Positions 24,310-35,445 are shown, counted from the first letter of the stretch. The stretch: 64,000 nt of DNA from Gorsachius magnificus (GCA_034008185.1 CM067082.1:4758984-4822983); one strand, 5' to 3'. Notes: a model not told the origin generated them from the letters alone. A program made the numbers and translations.

Positions 24310-27300
24310 TGTAGAGAAGCTGTGTGTATACAGTTGTTTACACAAGATACAAGAGAGTATCTAAAAATCTGTATGTATGGTATAACTAGCAGGAATGATA
24401 ACATTGCAGATAAGTTAGTTATATTAATGTCTTATCTCTGCTAAAGAAAATATTACTTGTGTCCAGAAATTGCTGTTACTGTTCTTTCCCTGCGCTGGCA
24501 GAGCTCTTGAAGTCTTTCCTGTCTACCATGATCTTTTGTGGAGTTTTCCTGTGACTTCACTGTAGTGCCAAAGGGACATCATTAGAGACCAGATCTGATC
24601 GTGTTAAATGCTTTATAAGGGTAAAAATGTTGCATCACACTGAACTGTTTATTCGCTTTGCTGCTGTGAATCAGAGGTAGAAGGAGAGGGAAGTAAAACA
24701 AGTAATGTTGATCTTTAATGGTTCGTCTTTAGCTTTGTAAGGCTCGAGATGAGGAAACACTATTGAATTGGAGGAGAGGGTTAGGAGAGGAATATGTGAA
24801 GAGTACGATAATGGAGTGATGAGAAAAGAGCGAAGAGGACAAATTTTCCTGAAGAACATGATCAAAGAGCATTAAAGGTAGCTGAAAACATAAGGAAGCT
24901 GAGGAACGGGCTCCATGCCTAGAAGATATTTTAAGATTTTTCTTCTTGGATACTAGTAATTGGTTTATGTCTCCAGTTGCACACTTTGTCAAGAAGTCAA
25001 ACTGGAGAGGGAATGGAATGATACAAGAAGACAAAACTTAAAATTTCAGACAGTGTATATGGAGGTTTAGATCTACCAGTAAGATGCTTGATCTTTCAAT
25101 TGAAAAAGTTAGGATAATGTGTGGTGATTTTTTTTAAGAGGAAAATAAGGTAAGACAGTGTGATAGGTAAAACTGAGTAAAAAAAGATAAGGAAGCAAAT
25201 GAAACTGGACCAAATAGGTGACTCGCACTTGGAAAAAGTCTACAAAGGAGTAGTTTTCCACCATAAAAAATGAGTTAAATTTAACATTTAAATATTGTCC
25301 ATTTACTGAAAACCTTTCCCTTGTGGAAAGGTAGAGACATTTCAAAAGCTATGAAAAATTCCCTGACCCCCCAGCAGATGTATTTGGGTTTTTTACTTTA
25401 AAGAAACCATTTCTTAAGTTATGTAGGGTTGGTTTTTTTTTTACAAAAAGTTAAAATAAAAGCACAATATTCTGCTTAACCCAAACAATTTTTTATGTTT
25501 AATCTCCTTTTGACCACTTTAGAAGCTTTCGGCATTTATCCCAATTAGAATGAGACTAATCGATGTTTTAAGAAGTGTTACAACTGGTCAGACTCAAGCA
25601 TGGGAGAATTCTTGTTACTGCTTGCTTCCTAAGTAATTGATGAATGAATTAAATCAGTAAGTAATTGGTGAGAACAAATCTTGGGAAGGTATGCCTGGAA
25701 ACGGCTGTCAGTGTAAGGGAGGTGAAATAATCCTGTGTTTGGATCATCTCTGACTGCATTACTCTCTTAATAGCTCATGACCGAAAGAGAAGCCCTTTAT
25801 CTGTGCTCTAGGGTTGCCGTCCAACATCAAATCACAGTAGCATGTGTTTGTACGCTGAATTTCACACACATGGGTAGTTCTATTGAAAATCAGTGGGATA
25901 ACTTGCGTGGAAAATTTAGCATGCTTGTAAGTGTTTGCATTATTGATGCCTAAGCAATTAAAATAATATTTTTCTAGTATTTGTGTTTGGTGCATTTTTG
26001 ATGTTGCATGTGACTAAGTCCCATGGCATTACATACACAATTATTTTAACAAATGCTTTAAGGGTTCTATTGATGTAACTTCCCAGAGTGGGAAAAGGTC
26101 ATTACTGTCGACCTTGGAAATTAAAAGTAGCTTTTGCCATATCAGAGAACATCTTTAATTAAATCAATAACGGCACAGGTTTCTCAAAATGAGGAACAGT
26201 CTCGTGAGCTGTTTCCCTTTTCATAAAGGACTTGTTTGTCGTGATGTCATTCCCATTGGTGTGTTCACAAATTGTCCCAAATCATGACTAATTCCCTAAA
26301 AATTATTCAGAGCAGACATGATTCTGGGGAAAGCTGTTGTTGGCAACTCAGTCTGGGTAGAGTTAATGGGACAGCCAGCTGATTTAACAGATTCTGTGTT
26401 AACTTTAAAATTAGTATTTTGAAGCAGTGCCACTCCTCTTACATGCCACCATAAAAGCAGTTCAAGTTCTCAGTGATACTGCTCCTGATGGTGTGGGGGT
26501 GTGTTCCAGGTGAGTGTCTGTGGCTCAGTTCTGTGGCTTATGTGTAGAAACAGGTATTTTGGTTTTCTTATTTTTTCAGTTTATTATAGCTTAGATGAAC
26601 GCTTAAAATAGGATTTGAGTGTTACCTTTTTTATAAAAAAAAAATCTCTGCACATATTAACTTTCTTGTGTTATTCTACCTCAGACTCTTCTCTTGTGGA
26701 AATCTTAAGGTGGCCTTTGTGTGAGGGAAAAATTTAAGTAGTTAAGGTGAATAAAGGTTCAGAAACAGTTCTTGGAAATAGATTTTAAGTGCTTAATATG
26801 TAATCTTAGGCTTTCTACTGGTGCTGCCTTTGTCCCTGTAGTATGTATTTGAGAGGGAGAAGTGCAAAGCTGACTCCATAGATGACTCCACTTTGGAGTT
26901 TTTTCGGGGCGATTATTTCCTTTAAGGAAAAGAATGACAGCTCTCTCTGTATTACGTGTATTACGTGTGTGTCTTGAGCTGTATCTGTATGTATTTGTTA
27001 CTTCAGCTGAAAACTGGCTTGGCTGTCCTATGGTGCACATACCCTGAGGAAATAAATGCTTTTAACTGGTTCCTCCCACACACTTTTTTTTTTTTCCCCC
27101 CCCAGGGAAGCACTCTTTCTAATTCTAGATCTGGATGCTGCTAAGGTTTTTGAATCGCTCATCAGGGTTTTCGGTGCTCACATTTAATGGAAACAACAAT
27201 TCAGTATGTTAATTATATGAAAGGTTCACTTCAGAATCCTTCTTTAATCCTCCTCCTTCTTCAAAATACTAAAACCATACAACCTGTGAAACTTTCAGTT

Positions 27301-27597
27301 TACTTTCATGTGACCTACAGCATTTCTGGCAGCTTGCTTTGTAAGTATCTATGTTGAGTTCAAATGTGAGCCCCTAGCTTCTACTTCTACAAACGATATT
27401 TTTTTTTTTTTTGTGAGGACTTCCAGATTAATAATCTGCATTTGTAAAGTAGGGTCTGTACTGCAGCTCATGCCTTTGGAAGGTTATCTTGTCTTCACAA
27501 TAAGAATGATCAGTTACTTGGTTTTAAGTTTCTTGGATATTTGGCTACTTTGTTAGGTCAAGAAAATATCCTAATCAATTTTAAATGTTTATTTCAG
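24310..27597. other. Intron-like DNA, no gene recognised
   Basis: No coding exon or named repeat seen. A donor-like CCAG before GTGAGTGT lies at 26510 without a convincing acceptor. Part of the long intron upstream of the 59-bp exon. The tract about 26140-26400 is free of repeats and could hold conserved non-coding sequence, but that cannot be judged without another species. Confidence 0.45.
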
Positions 27598-27656
27598 ATT
27601 TCATGTTTCATCCTGTATTGACCACCTGCTGCTGAGAACTGGAAAGTCCACTTAAG
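27598..27656 (+). other. Probable untranslated internal exon (59 bp)
   Basis: An acceptor TTTAAATGTTTATTTCAG is followed by 59 bases that end ACTTAAG and then GTAAGTGG, a near-ideal donor. All three frames contain a stop codon, so it cannot be an internal coding exon; it fits a 5' UTR exon of the plus-strand gene starting in the CpG island some 15 kb upstream. It contains an ATG at 27604 that opens a 10-codon frame closed by TGA within the exon, which would act as an upstream ORF if the exon is used. I do not recognise the gene. Confidence 0.5.
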
Positions 27657-28427
27657 GTAAGTGGAATAGCTTAATGATTTCATTTCCACACAAGGTTTTA
27701 TTTTGGGTATAATGGTTCAAGCTGAGGTTTTTTTTGTTGTTCTTTCCTTGTAATTATTGTTGAAAGTACTGATTTTTTTTCAACAGTGGATGTTAAAACA
27801 GAATTTCTTGGTTTGTCTTTTTCCCTGAGCCTCCTAGAACTGGCCTTTTCTTGATATCCCATTTATGGTCCTTCCTTGTGGGGTACGGAGGTGGATAGGC
27901 CTGTGCGTTAAGTAATTTATTGTGCATGGGAGGAATTTGCAAGGTGTTTTTTCACCTACCAAAACTTAGCTGGAAATTGTCTGACCAGACTGATGTGCTG
28001 GCTTTGGAGCAAAATATTAATGATTCTCTGTTTCCATGTTCTGCTTTTCTGTATTACATAAAAATTTGTCTTAAGCAAAATTTTCACTGTAGAGGCACTT
28101 GGCTGAATCTTAAGTAGTTTTGCTATAAGCAGGAGTAGAGAAGTTGAGTAACCACAGTACTCTTTGTATTATGGGAATCTGTTTCTGGTTTCCTATTTTT
28201 TGATTCCTTGTGACCCCCCCAAGGTTATTGGTTATATTTGCAAACTTCAGTATCATTCCTCAGTATTGGTATTTCTGACTTCTGCTTTTACTGGTGCTGA
28301 CATATATGGTTGTTTGGAATGTTCTTACATTTGAGTGTGGCTAGAATAACTTGTTGGATCTTTTTTTTTTCTTTACCGGTTTGGTGGGTTTTGGTGGTGG
28401 TGGTTTTTTTTTTTAACAGCCTCTACA
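27657..28427. other. Intron-like DNA
   Basis: No coding or repeat content recognised apart from poly-T runs near 28363 and 28405 just before the CR1 fragment. Confidence 0.45.
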
Positions 28428-28543
28428 GTGAGGCCCACCTCTCCAGCTTGTCCCGGTTAGTTAGCAGTGCCCCTGCTCACTGCAGGGGGTTGGACTAGAT
28501 GACCTCTAAAGGTCCCTTCCAACCCAAACCATTCTATGATTCT
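28428..28543 (+). repeat. Short CR1 3' end with inverted 5' piece
   Basis: The main part (about 28452-28543) is a sense CR1 3' UTR: CTGCTCACTGCAGGGGGTTG, then TTCCAACCC and the terminal ATTCTATGATTCT. Immediately upstream, about 28431-28451 (AGGCCCACCTCTCCAGC), matches the reverse complement of an upstream CR1 segment, as seen on the plus strand of the antisense CR1 near 34655-34675. The two parts therefore have opposite orientation. Confidence 0.75.
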
Positions 28544-31500
28544 CTGTGGTTGGTAGTTTGGGAGCCTGTATTACGTTAGTTTTTTCTGTTTCTTAGACTT
28601 TGGCAGGTAGTAAAATTCATTGCCTACCACTTCAAGAGCACTTTTGCATCTAACTTGCTAGTGTGGAGAGCCTTATTTAAAACTTCTATAGCACCTGGTT
28701 TAGATTATGTTAATGTTCTCCTTGCCTGGGCTGTAATGAACTTGAGAACAAAGGAGATGTGGCTGCTAGCATTTCATGAGGACTAGGCCCCTAATGGGAT
28801 TTTGGATGGTTATCTTGCAGTTTGACTTCGGAGTATTGCCTTTCCAGGATCTCTCCCTATTTTCACCTTCAGGGAACAGCAGAGGGTCACTTAGCATCTC
28901 CTAACTATCAGAATTTTTGGGGGTAGATGTCTTTATTTTTCAGTATTGGTGGTCTGGTTGTTAGCCTTTCTTAAACTTCAGTTTTTGAGTTTATGGTTAC
29001 CAATTGCTTCTCCTTTCTAATTTCTCCCTTCCCTTTTCTTGTATGGGATGATGTTTATGTTATGCAATTAATTTTTTTCCAAGGAATTCCATCTACTTTC
29101 ACCACTCCCAGGAATGAGTTGAGTGATTTAAAAAATAGTAGTCTTTAGTTTTGTCACCTAGATGGGGAAAAAACCCAAAGTACTTTAATTTTAACAAAAA
29201 GCACCAGTACTGATACTGTTATCAATTAAGACTAAAATTCATTGCCTTAAGTGTCATGTTAAATCTGAGTTATGATTTGGATGGAACCCCAGGCATTGAA
29301 AAAATATTTTCTGAACATGGAAAACTAATAGTGTGGGAAAACACACACCCAAAAAAAAGCATGGAGGGGAGAGGGAATGACAGCTCCCCTCCCCCCTTCA
29401 GTTGATCATATTATCAAGGCCTACAAATCAGACCTGTGATTTCAAGGTTTTTTTAATGCTTCCTTTCATTTTGTTTGACCTTTTAAAGGGAACAGCTATG
29501 ACTCTCATGATGTCATAAGCAAAAAAGCACACTTCTGTGTTTTGTGAACTGAAGCCATTTGTTCTTTGGAATACATGGTTTGTAAAGGGCTGAAGTGAGT
29601 CATATCCTGGTAAAACCATGACAACTAAGTATTTATTAGTTTGTTAGGTAAATATCTTGCAGCACCTTCCTAGATAAGGCTATATAGAAAACCAACCCTG
29701 TGAATAACAAGGCTGTGAAATACAATGGCAAGTAAGAAGAAACAGCAAAAGATCTTAAATGTAAATTGCAAGTACTTCTGACTTGTCAAGTTTACATTGA
29801 AGTATGTGTGTTTTTTCTGGCTGGGGATTTGGTAGGAGGAAGAGATTAGTGCTACTTAGTCTTTGAAATAGGTATTATATATGCAAATACTGGAATGATG
29901 GTTCAGTGGAAATGACAGAAAAATGTACTGAATCTATTGCTTACCCAGCTGCTTTATAAGCTGAGTCTTGTATTCATATTGCAAAAATTCAAGCTCTTAT
30001 GTGTATCATGATAGTCTTTTCATTACATGATCACATACATTGTTCCACAGAACCACTAACTTGTTTGGTACCAAAAATACACTTGTCTATTCACTGTGCC
30101 CTTCAAGCCCTTCTCTTACGGGGTGGATTTTTCCTGTTAAGTTTGCCATAGTAGTGCTGGCTTTACCCATTCATCTTATGGTATTATTAGTATCTGTGTT
30201 GGATGGAGTCACAGAATTTAGGATCAAAGGCTTCAATTTTAGGTCCATGCTCAGACACGCCTTTTTTTGTTGTTGTTGTAACACTTAAAATTTGTGCTCA
30301 AAGCAGATCTCTCAGTGATGTGAATACCACCTGAAAGTACTCATCATTTCTGTATTTAACCCCCAAGATATCAAAGCATGTGTCCATGAAAGAGAAAAGC
30401 AGGGTGATTGTGGGAAAACTTGACTAAATGACTCTGCTAACACCATCCAGAAACTCTTAATGCATAGATGACGATTGCTTCAGCTCATAAAGTATTCTTT
30501 GTCTTCTTCCTAATGCTAGTTATTTACTCTGATTATTTATTACTGAATGCGGAAGACTGGTATCAATACAAAGGGATTATGAGCAACAGTTCTGTTTAGC
30601 TTTATAATTCTGACTTGCTTCTCAGGCCAGTCTTTACGTACTACATTAGTGCAGGGCTTCTGCAGGTAAAAGTACATGTAATTGTAATTGAGTGTATCTG
30701 TTTTCAAAGATGTCGGACAGCCATTGACAGTAGGTGGTGCTAGCACTTCCACCTAAGCAGCAGCTTCCAAAAGATGTTCTTCTGATTGTATCCCTACTGC
30801 AAGTGACATCAGATGCTTTCCAACTTTGCAGTTTTATTTCAGTTGGAATTAAACTAGTATTTGATGAGGAACCTTGTTGGTATCCAGCATAGCACTCGTT
30901 TAAAAACACTACGGCAGATCGATAAATTAATGTTCCTTTTTATCTCTTACAATAAGAAATATTACCCTAATGAAATCTTCAAGATCCATGTTTTCTATAC
31001 ATTTTGGATGTTATGCATGTAATCTTGCTTTAATACATTCAGGGCTTTTCCCTTCTTGATACAAAATCTGTTTCAAAAGTTTACAGTTTGCACTTAAAAC
31101 TGTAAAGAATAACCACTCTATTCTCAAGTGTCAAGATAATTAATGTATGTTGCTGCTTGCCAATAACACCTATGCGCTTATAGCTCCTCCTGGCTTCTGA
31201 AGGCGGGATTTTGCTGCGCTTGCCATTCTGGACTTGGGGGGCATTGGAGAAAGATTCACTTTTCCACCAAGGTTATGGTAAACTTCAACTTCTTCCAAGC
31301 AGGCTGGGTTCCCAAGTGTGTACGAGTTCACCAGGGGTTCAGGGCAGAACATGCTCTTCTCTCTGGCTGGGTTCTTGCTGTGAAGGACTCTCTGCTCTAT
31401 CTGTATTGGCAGGTATCACAAGAGTTTTAAAAGCAATGAACTTGAACGTAACAAATGCAAACCATGCCACGTGGTGCCTAATGCCTTCCTCAGCATAGTT

Positions 31501-32061
31501 GTTGTTCCTCATCCTGACCCCAGAGCAACTGTTATCTTTTATATAAGAAGTAACCGAGCTTGGGGAAATAAATTTCAGTGCTTCTGATACTCTCCTTAGT
31601 TGTCTCATCCCTCAGTAGAGTTTAATAAAAACTCAGCCTGTCTGGATTATCTTGGAATATGTTACCGAGGTGGAATGAAGTAGGGTTTTAGTCTTCCCTC
31701 TGGAGGTGCCAAAGGTCTTCTGTATACCAAACCAAAATAATTTGGTTTGGTTGTGAGTCCTTCTGGTAAATGTGAGTAGGGAAATACAAAGCAGAAAACA
31801 AAGTTTGGCTCTGTAAATAGTACTCCTTTGTAATACAACTTGGATGGATCTGTAGTACTATGTTCTGATGATGCCAGACATAGCCATGTAATGCTGCTGC
31901 TGCTACCTTCCAGACTGTTTAAATTGAAGATTTCTGAATGATTGACTTGGTTAAATATCCATGAAGTTTTCCCCATACATCAGGGCATTAGCCTGTACAT
32001 TGCAGGATTGCTTCAGCTTGAAACTATTGAGACCTTTTCACGGAACAGATTTCTTTCTCAT
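28544..32061. other. Intron-like DNA up to the provirus
   Basis: No exon or named repeat recognised. Poly-T and G-rich short runs only. The last five bases (32057-32061, CTCAT) are the target-site duplication of the provirus. Confidence 0.5.
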
Positions 32062-32631
32062 TGTCCTGGTTTCGGCTGGGATAGAGTTAATTTCCTTCAC
32101 AGAAGCTAGCATAGTGCTGTGCTTTGGATTTAGTGCTAGAAGAATGTTGATAACACGCTGATGTTTTTAGTTGTTGCCAAGTAGTGCTCAGACTGTCCAA
32201 GGACTTTTTGAGCTTCTCCTGCTCAGCCAGGGGCATAACAAGCTGGGACTACAACACAGCTAGGGCAGCTAACCCAAACTGAGCAAAGAGCTATTCCATA
32301 CCATATAATGTCATGCTCGGGGGGGTAGTTGGTCAGTCGGTTGGTCGTGGGCAGAGTGGTCACGGCTCGGGGAGAGTGATTGCAGCTTGGGATGGGCTGG
32401 GCATCGGTCAGTGGGTGGTGAGCAATTGCATTGTGCATCACTTGTTTTATATATTCTGTATATTTTCTTACCATTATTATTATTCCCTCTTATTAAACTG
32501 TCTCTATCTCAACGCACGGGTCTTACTTTTTTTCCTTTCTCTGATTCTCTCCCCCATCCCACTGAGGGGGGGGGGGGGAGTGAGCGAGCGGCTGCGTGGT
32601 GCTTAGTTGCCAGCCGGGTTAAACCACGACA
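32062..32631 (+). repeat. 5' LTR of the provirus
   Basis: A 570-bp terminal repeat that starts TGTCCTGGTTTCGGC and ends GGTTAAACCACGACA. Contains a possible TATA-like CATATAATG (32302-32310), a variant polyadenylation signal ATTAAA (32492-32497) and a G run near 32565-32578. About 95% identical by eye to the 3' LTR. Confidence 0.92.
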
Positions 32632-32640
32632 GTCCTATTT

Positions 32641-32663
32641 TGGCGCCCAATGTGGGGCTCGAA
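32641..32663 (+). other. Primer-binding site, tRNA-Lys type
   Basis: TGGCGCCCAATGTGGGGC followed by TCGAA is complementary to the 3' end and T arm of the tRNA-Lys that primes many lentiviruses and betaretroviruses, with a single mismatch (T in place of C at the eleventh base). It begins nine bases after the end of the LTR, further than the usual 0-3 bases. Confidence 0.8.
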
Positions 32664-33228
32664 GGGTTGAGATAACGACAGATCTGAACATTTTTTAAAA
32701 GGAATTGGTGATAAGCATTCATTATATTAGTCTAATAGTCGCTGGTCGCAATGTTGTTTTATTTGCTCTGAGTTGTTGTCCTTGTTCGTGGAGTTCTGTT
32801 ATATATCGCCTTACCTGCTGTATGCACTCCCTGTGCTGCTGGTTTATCACTTTTCGCAAGTAGATTAAAGTTACTGTTCTGCTGTACTGTGTAATACTTG
32901 CTTATGCTATGACAAAATTATTGGTCATCAGATTAAGCTCATATTTTTACTCAGTATTGCTGTCACTTCTGTATTTTGGGAACCATCTATTGGGAATTAT
33001 GAATAATTATACATTTTACTCTTTATCCTCGGAGAGCCAGCCTGTGGGGGAGTCTCCTCACTCCATCTTCCCCTTCTTCTCTGAGCTAATTACAACAGCT
33101 CTTGAGAATGTTGAATATCCTTGGGATGTTCCAACTAGCATGGTCCTATTGCTAGGTGTCCTGAATATGGTTCAGTTTTTACTCAGGGTTAGACTCCTAC
33201 GTAAATTATATACCATCCAAAGATCGAC

Positions 33229-33450
33229 TCCTGCAACAGGCCCTGCAGCTATTCCAGCCTCAGTGACACCCACTGTAGCTACTCCAGCTGTGGACACAGG
33301 CACTGCTGCTACTCCAACCCCAGCGACACCCACTGTAGCTACGCGAACTGTGGACACAGGCACTGCGGCTACTCCAACCCCTGTGACAGGCACCGTTGCT
33401 ACTCCAACCCCTGCAACATGCACTGTAGCTACTCAAACCCGAGCGACAGG
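33229..33450 (+). repeat. 30-bp coding minisatellite in gag leader
   Basis: About seven and a half imperfect copies of a 30-bp unit (CTGTAGCTACTCCAACC core), encoding a ten-residue Thr/Pro/Ala/Val motif. Alternate units carry GTGGACACAGGC, so a 60-bp higher-order pattern exists in the middle copies. The unit length is a multiple of three, so copy-number changes keep the frame. Confidence 0.85.
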
Positions 33451-33858
33451 CATTGAGCTGAAACAGGGAGCGAACCTGTGCCGGTATCAGTTGCCCCTAT
33501 ACACAAGAAGAAATCTTGAAAGCGAAAGTCAACTCATTTAGAAAGGGAGGATGAAAGACCAGGGCCATCACAAGAGGAAGAGGAAGAGCTCATAAACGAG
33601 ACAGAAACGACACGGTCTCTATCCTTGGGTGAGCTGCGAGATATGCAAAAATATTTCAGCCATCGTGCAGGAGAGCATCTTGTCACCTGGTTGCTCTGAT
33701 GCTGGGATAATGGGGCCAGTAGCCTGGAACTGGAGGGTAAGGAAGCCAAACAGCTGGGATCCCTTTCTAGGGAAGGGGGCATTGACAAAGCGATTGGAAA
33801 AGGGACACAAGTCCTCAGCCTCTGGAGGCGTCTACTGTCAGCCATGAAGGAAAGGTAT

Positions 33859-34694
33859 AGAATCATAGAATGTCTTGGGTTGGAAGGAACCCCTAGAGGT
33901 CATCTAGTCCAATCCCCCTGCAGTGAGCAGGGACACCACTAACTAGATCAGGTTGCTCAGAGCCCCATCCAACCTGGCCTTGAATGCTTCCAGGGATGGG
34001 GCCTCCACCACCTCTCTGGGCAACCCATTCCAGTGTTTCACCACCCTCATTGTAAAGAATTTCCTCCTTATATCCAGTCTAAACCTACCCTGGTTTAGTT
34101 TAAAACCATTACCCCTTGTCCTGTCACAGCTGGCCCTACTAAAAAGATTATCCCCATCTTTCCTATAGGCCCCCTTTAGATACTGAAAGGCCGTAATCAG
34201 GTCTCCCCGCAGCCTTCTCTTCTCCAGGATGAACAACCCCAACTCCCTCAGCCTGTCCTCATAGGAGAGGTGCTCCAGCCCTCGGATCATCTTCGTGGCC
34301 CTCCTCTGGACCCGCTCCAACAGTTTCATGTCCTTCTTGTGCTGAGGGCTCCAGAGCTGGAGGCAGTACTCTAGGTGAGGTCTCACCAGAGCAGAGTAGA
34401 GGGGCAGAATCACCTCCCTTTCTCTGCTGGCCATGCTTCTCCTGATGCAGCCCAGGCTATGGTTGGCCTTCTGGGCTGCCATTGCACATTTGTGGCTCAT
34501 GTCCAGCTTTTCATCCACCAGCACGCCCAAGTCCCTCTCGGCAGGGCTGCTCTCGATCCTTTCTTCCCCCAGCCTGTACTGATACCGGGGGTTACCCTGA
34601 CCCAGGTGCATGACCTTGCACTTGGCCTTGTTGAACCTCATGAGGTTCACACAGGCCCACCTCTCCAGCCTGTCCAGGTCTCTCTGGATGACAT
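33859..34694 (-). repeat. CR1 LINE nested in gag, antisense, young
   Basis: Starts on the plus strand as AGAATCATAGAATG, the reverse of the CR1 terminus, and ends at about GGATGACAT, where gag sequence resumes. On the minus strand it has one open frame from the truncation point to 33943, about 250 codons of RT C-terminal region with [12 protein letters not shown], then the family motifs [42 protein letters not shown] and [18 protein letters not shown], and a 3' UTR after it. No target duplication is evident. It is clearly younger than the provirus that holds it. Confidence 0.92.
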
Positions 34695-35427
34695 CCCTTC
34701 AAGGAGGATGTCATATATCGCCCAGGCAAATGGACCACCGTGGAGAAAGGCATCCAGTACCTGAGGGAATTAGCTGTCCTGGAGGTGATTTATAGTGACC
34801 TGGACAATGACCAGCTGCCCAAAGATCCAGATAGTGTCCGGTCCACACGACCCATGTGGCGGAAGTTGTTACGGAGCTCACCAACATCATATGCCAACAC
34901 ATGGGCAATAATGAGCTGGGAAGCTGGACGGGGACTGACAGTGGATGAAGTGGCTAGCCAGCTCCGGGAATACGAAGAAAGTATCTCTTCTTCCCTCTTC
35001 TCTGCTGTGGATAAACTGTCCCAAAAGGTTGAATGACTCGAAAAGCGTATGCCCTACTCCTCTCCTGTACAGACCAGTATCTCAGCCATTAGAAGTAAGC
35101 GCCCTTCTGCTCAAGAAAAAGAATATCGAGGGTACACACCACGGGGCACTCTATGGTTTTACCTGCGTGACCATGGAGAGGACATGAGGAAATGGGATGG
35201 AAAACCTACCTCGACCTTAGAGGCACGAGTACGCGAGTTGCAAAGAAAAACAAACAAAAAAGGGGGCTCTTCCAGGAAACTTGTTGCTCCAATTTCCAGA
35301 GATGGGGTAGATCGTCATTTCTTCAGACAGAATAGAAGAGCTGATCTTAATTCTGATTGTGATGAAGGAACTTCTGACTCATATACACAAACCATGAGCA
35401 ACAGTGATCAGAATTAGAGGGGCCCTG

Positions 35428-35445
35428 CCTCCAGCCAGGTGGAGG
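35428..35445 (+). promoter_or_regulatory. Hairpin 10 nt after the gag UAG
   Basis: CCTCCA (35428-35433) can pair with TGGAGG (35440-35445) around the six-base loop GCCAGG. The hairpin starts ten bases after the UAG that ends gag (35415-35417), and pol continues in the same frame. Known read-through of a gag UAG in gammaretroviruses relies on a structure starting eight bases downstream. Whether this one works is not shown by the sequence. Confidence 0.4.

Larger units (their letters stand above)
32909..35417 (+). pseudogene. gag: gag of the provirus, disrupted
   Basis: Encodes the capsid-forming polyprotein of the provirus, now broken. The first frame (32909-33541, 210 codons) has hydrophobic stretches at about residues 4-30 and 78-98, then a Thr/Pro/Ala repeat region. 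The frame that continues after the repeats is offset by one, which implies a small indel near 33470-33485. In that second frame there are TGA codons at 33517-33519 and 33697-33699. An antisense CR1 interrupts it at about 33859-34694. Afterwards the gag frame resumes ([10 protein letters not shown] onward) with a TGA at 35034-35036, and ends with a UAG at 35415-35417 directly in frame with pol. The late part is rich in Lys and Arg (ELQRKTNKKGGSSRK) but shows no CCHC zinc knuckle. The two TGA codons at 33697 and 35034 could be CpG decay. Placing the hydrophobic segment as the N-terminus of Gag is inference from position and frame order. Confidence 0.75.

Noticed and set aside
33172..33423. Minus-strand 83-codon frame rich in Val, Ala and Gly opposite the gag repeat
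   Set aside because: Shadow of the 30-bp repeat, whose unit is divisible by three and so stays open on both strands.
34375..34764. Plus-strand 129-codon frame spanning the end of the nested CR1 and gag
   Set aside because: It reads the antisense strand of the CR1 RT and then runs into gag out of frame. Not a gene.
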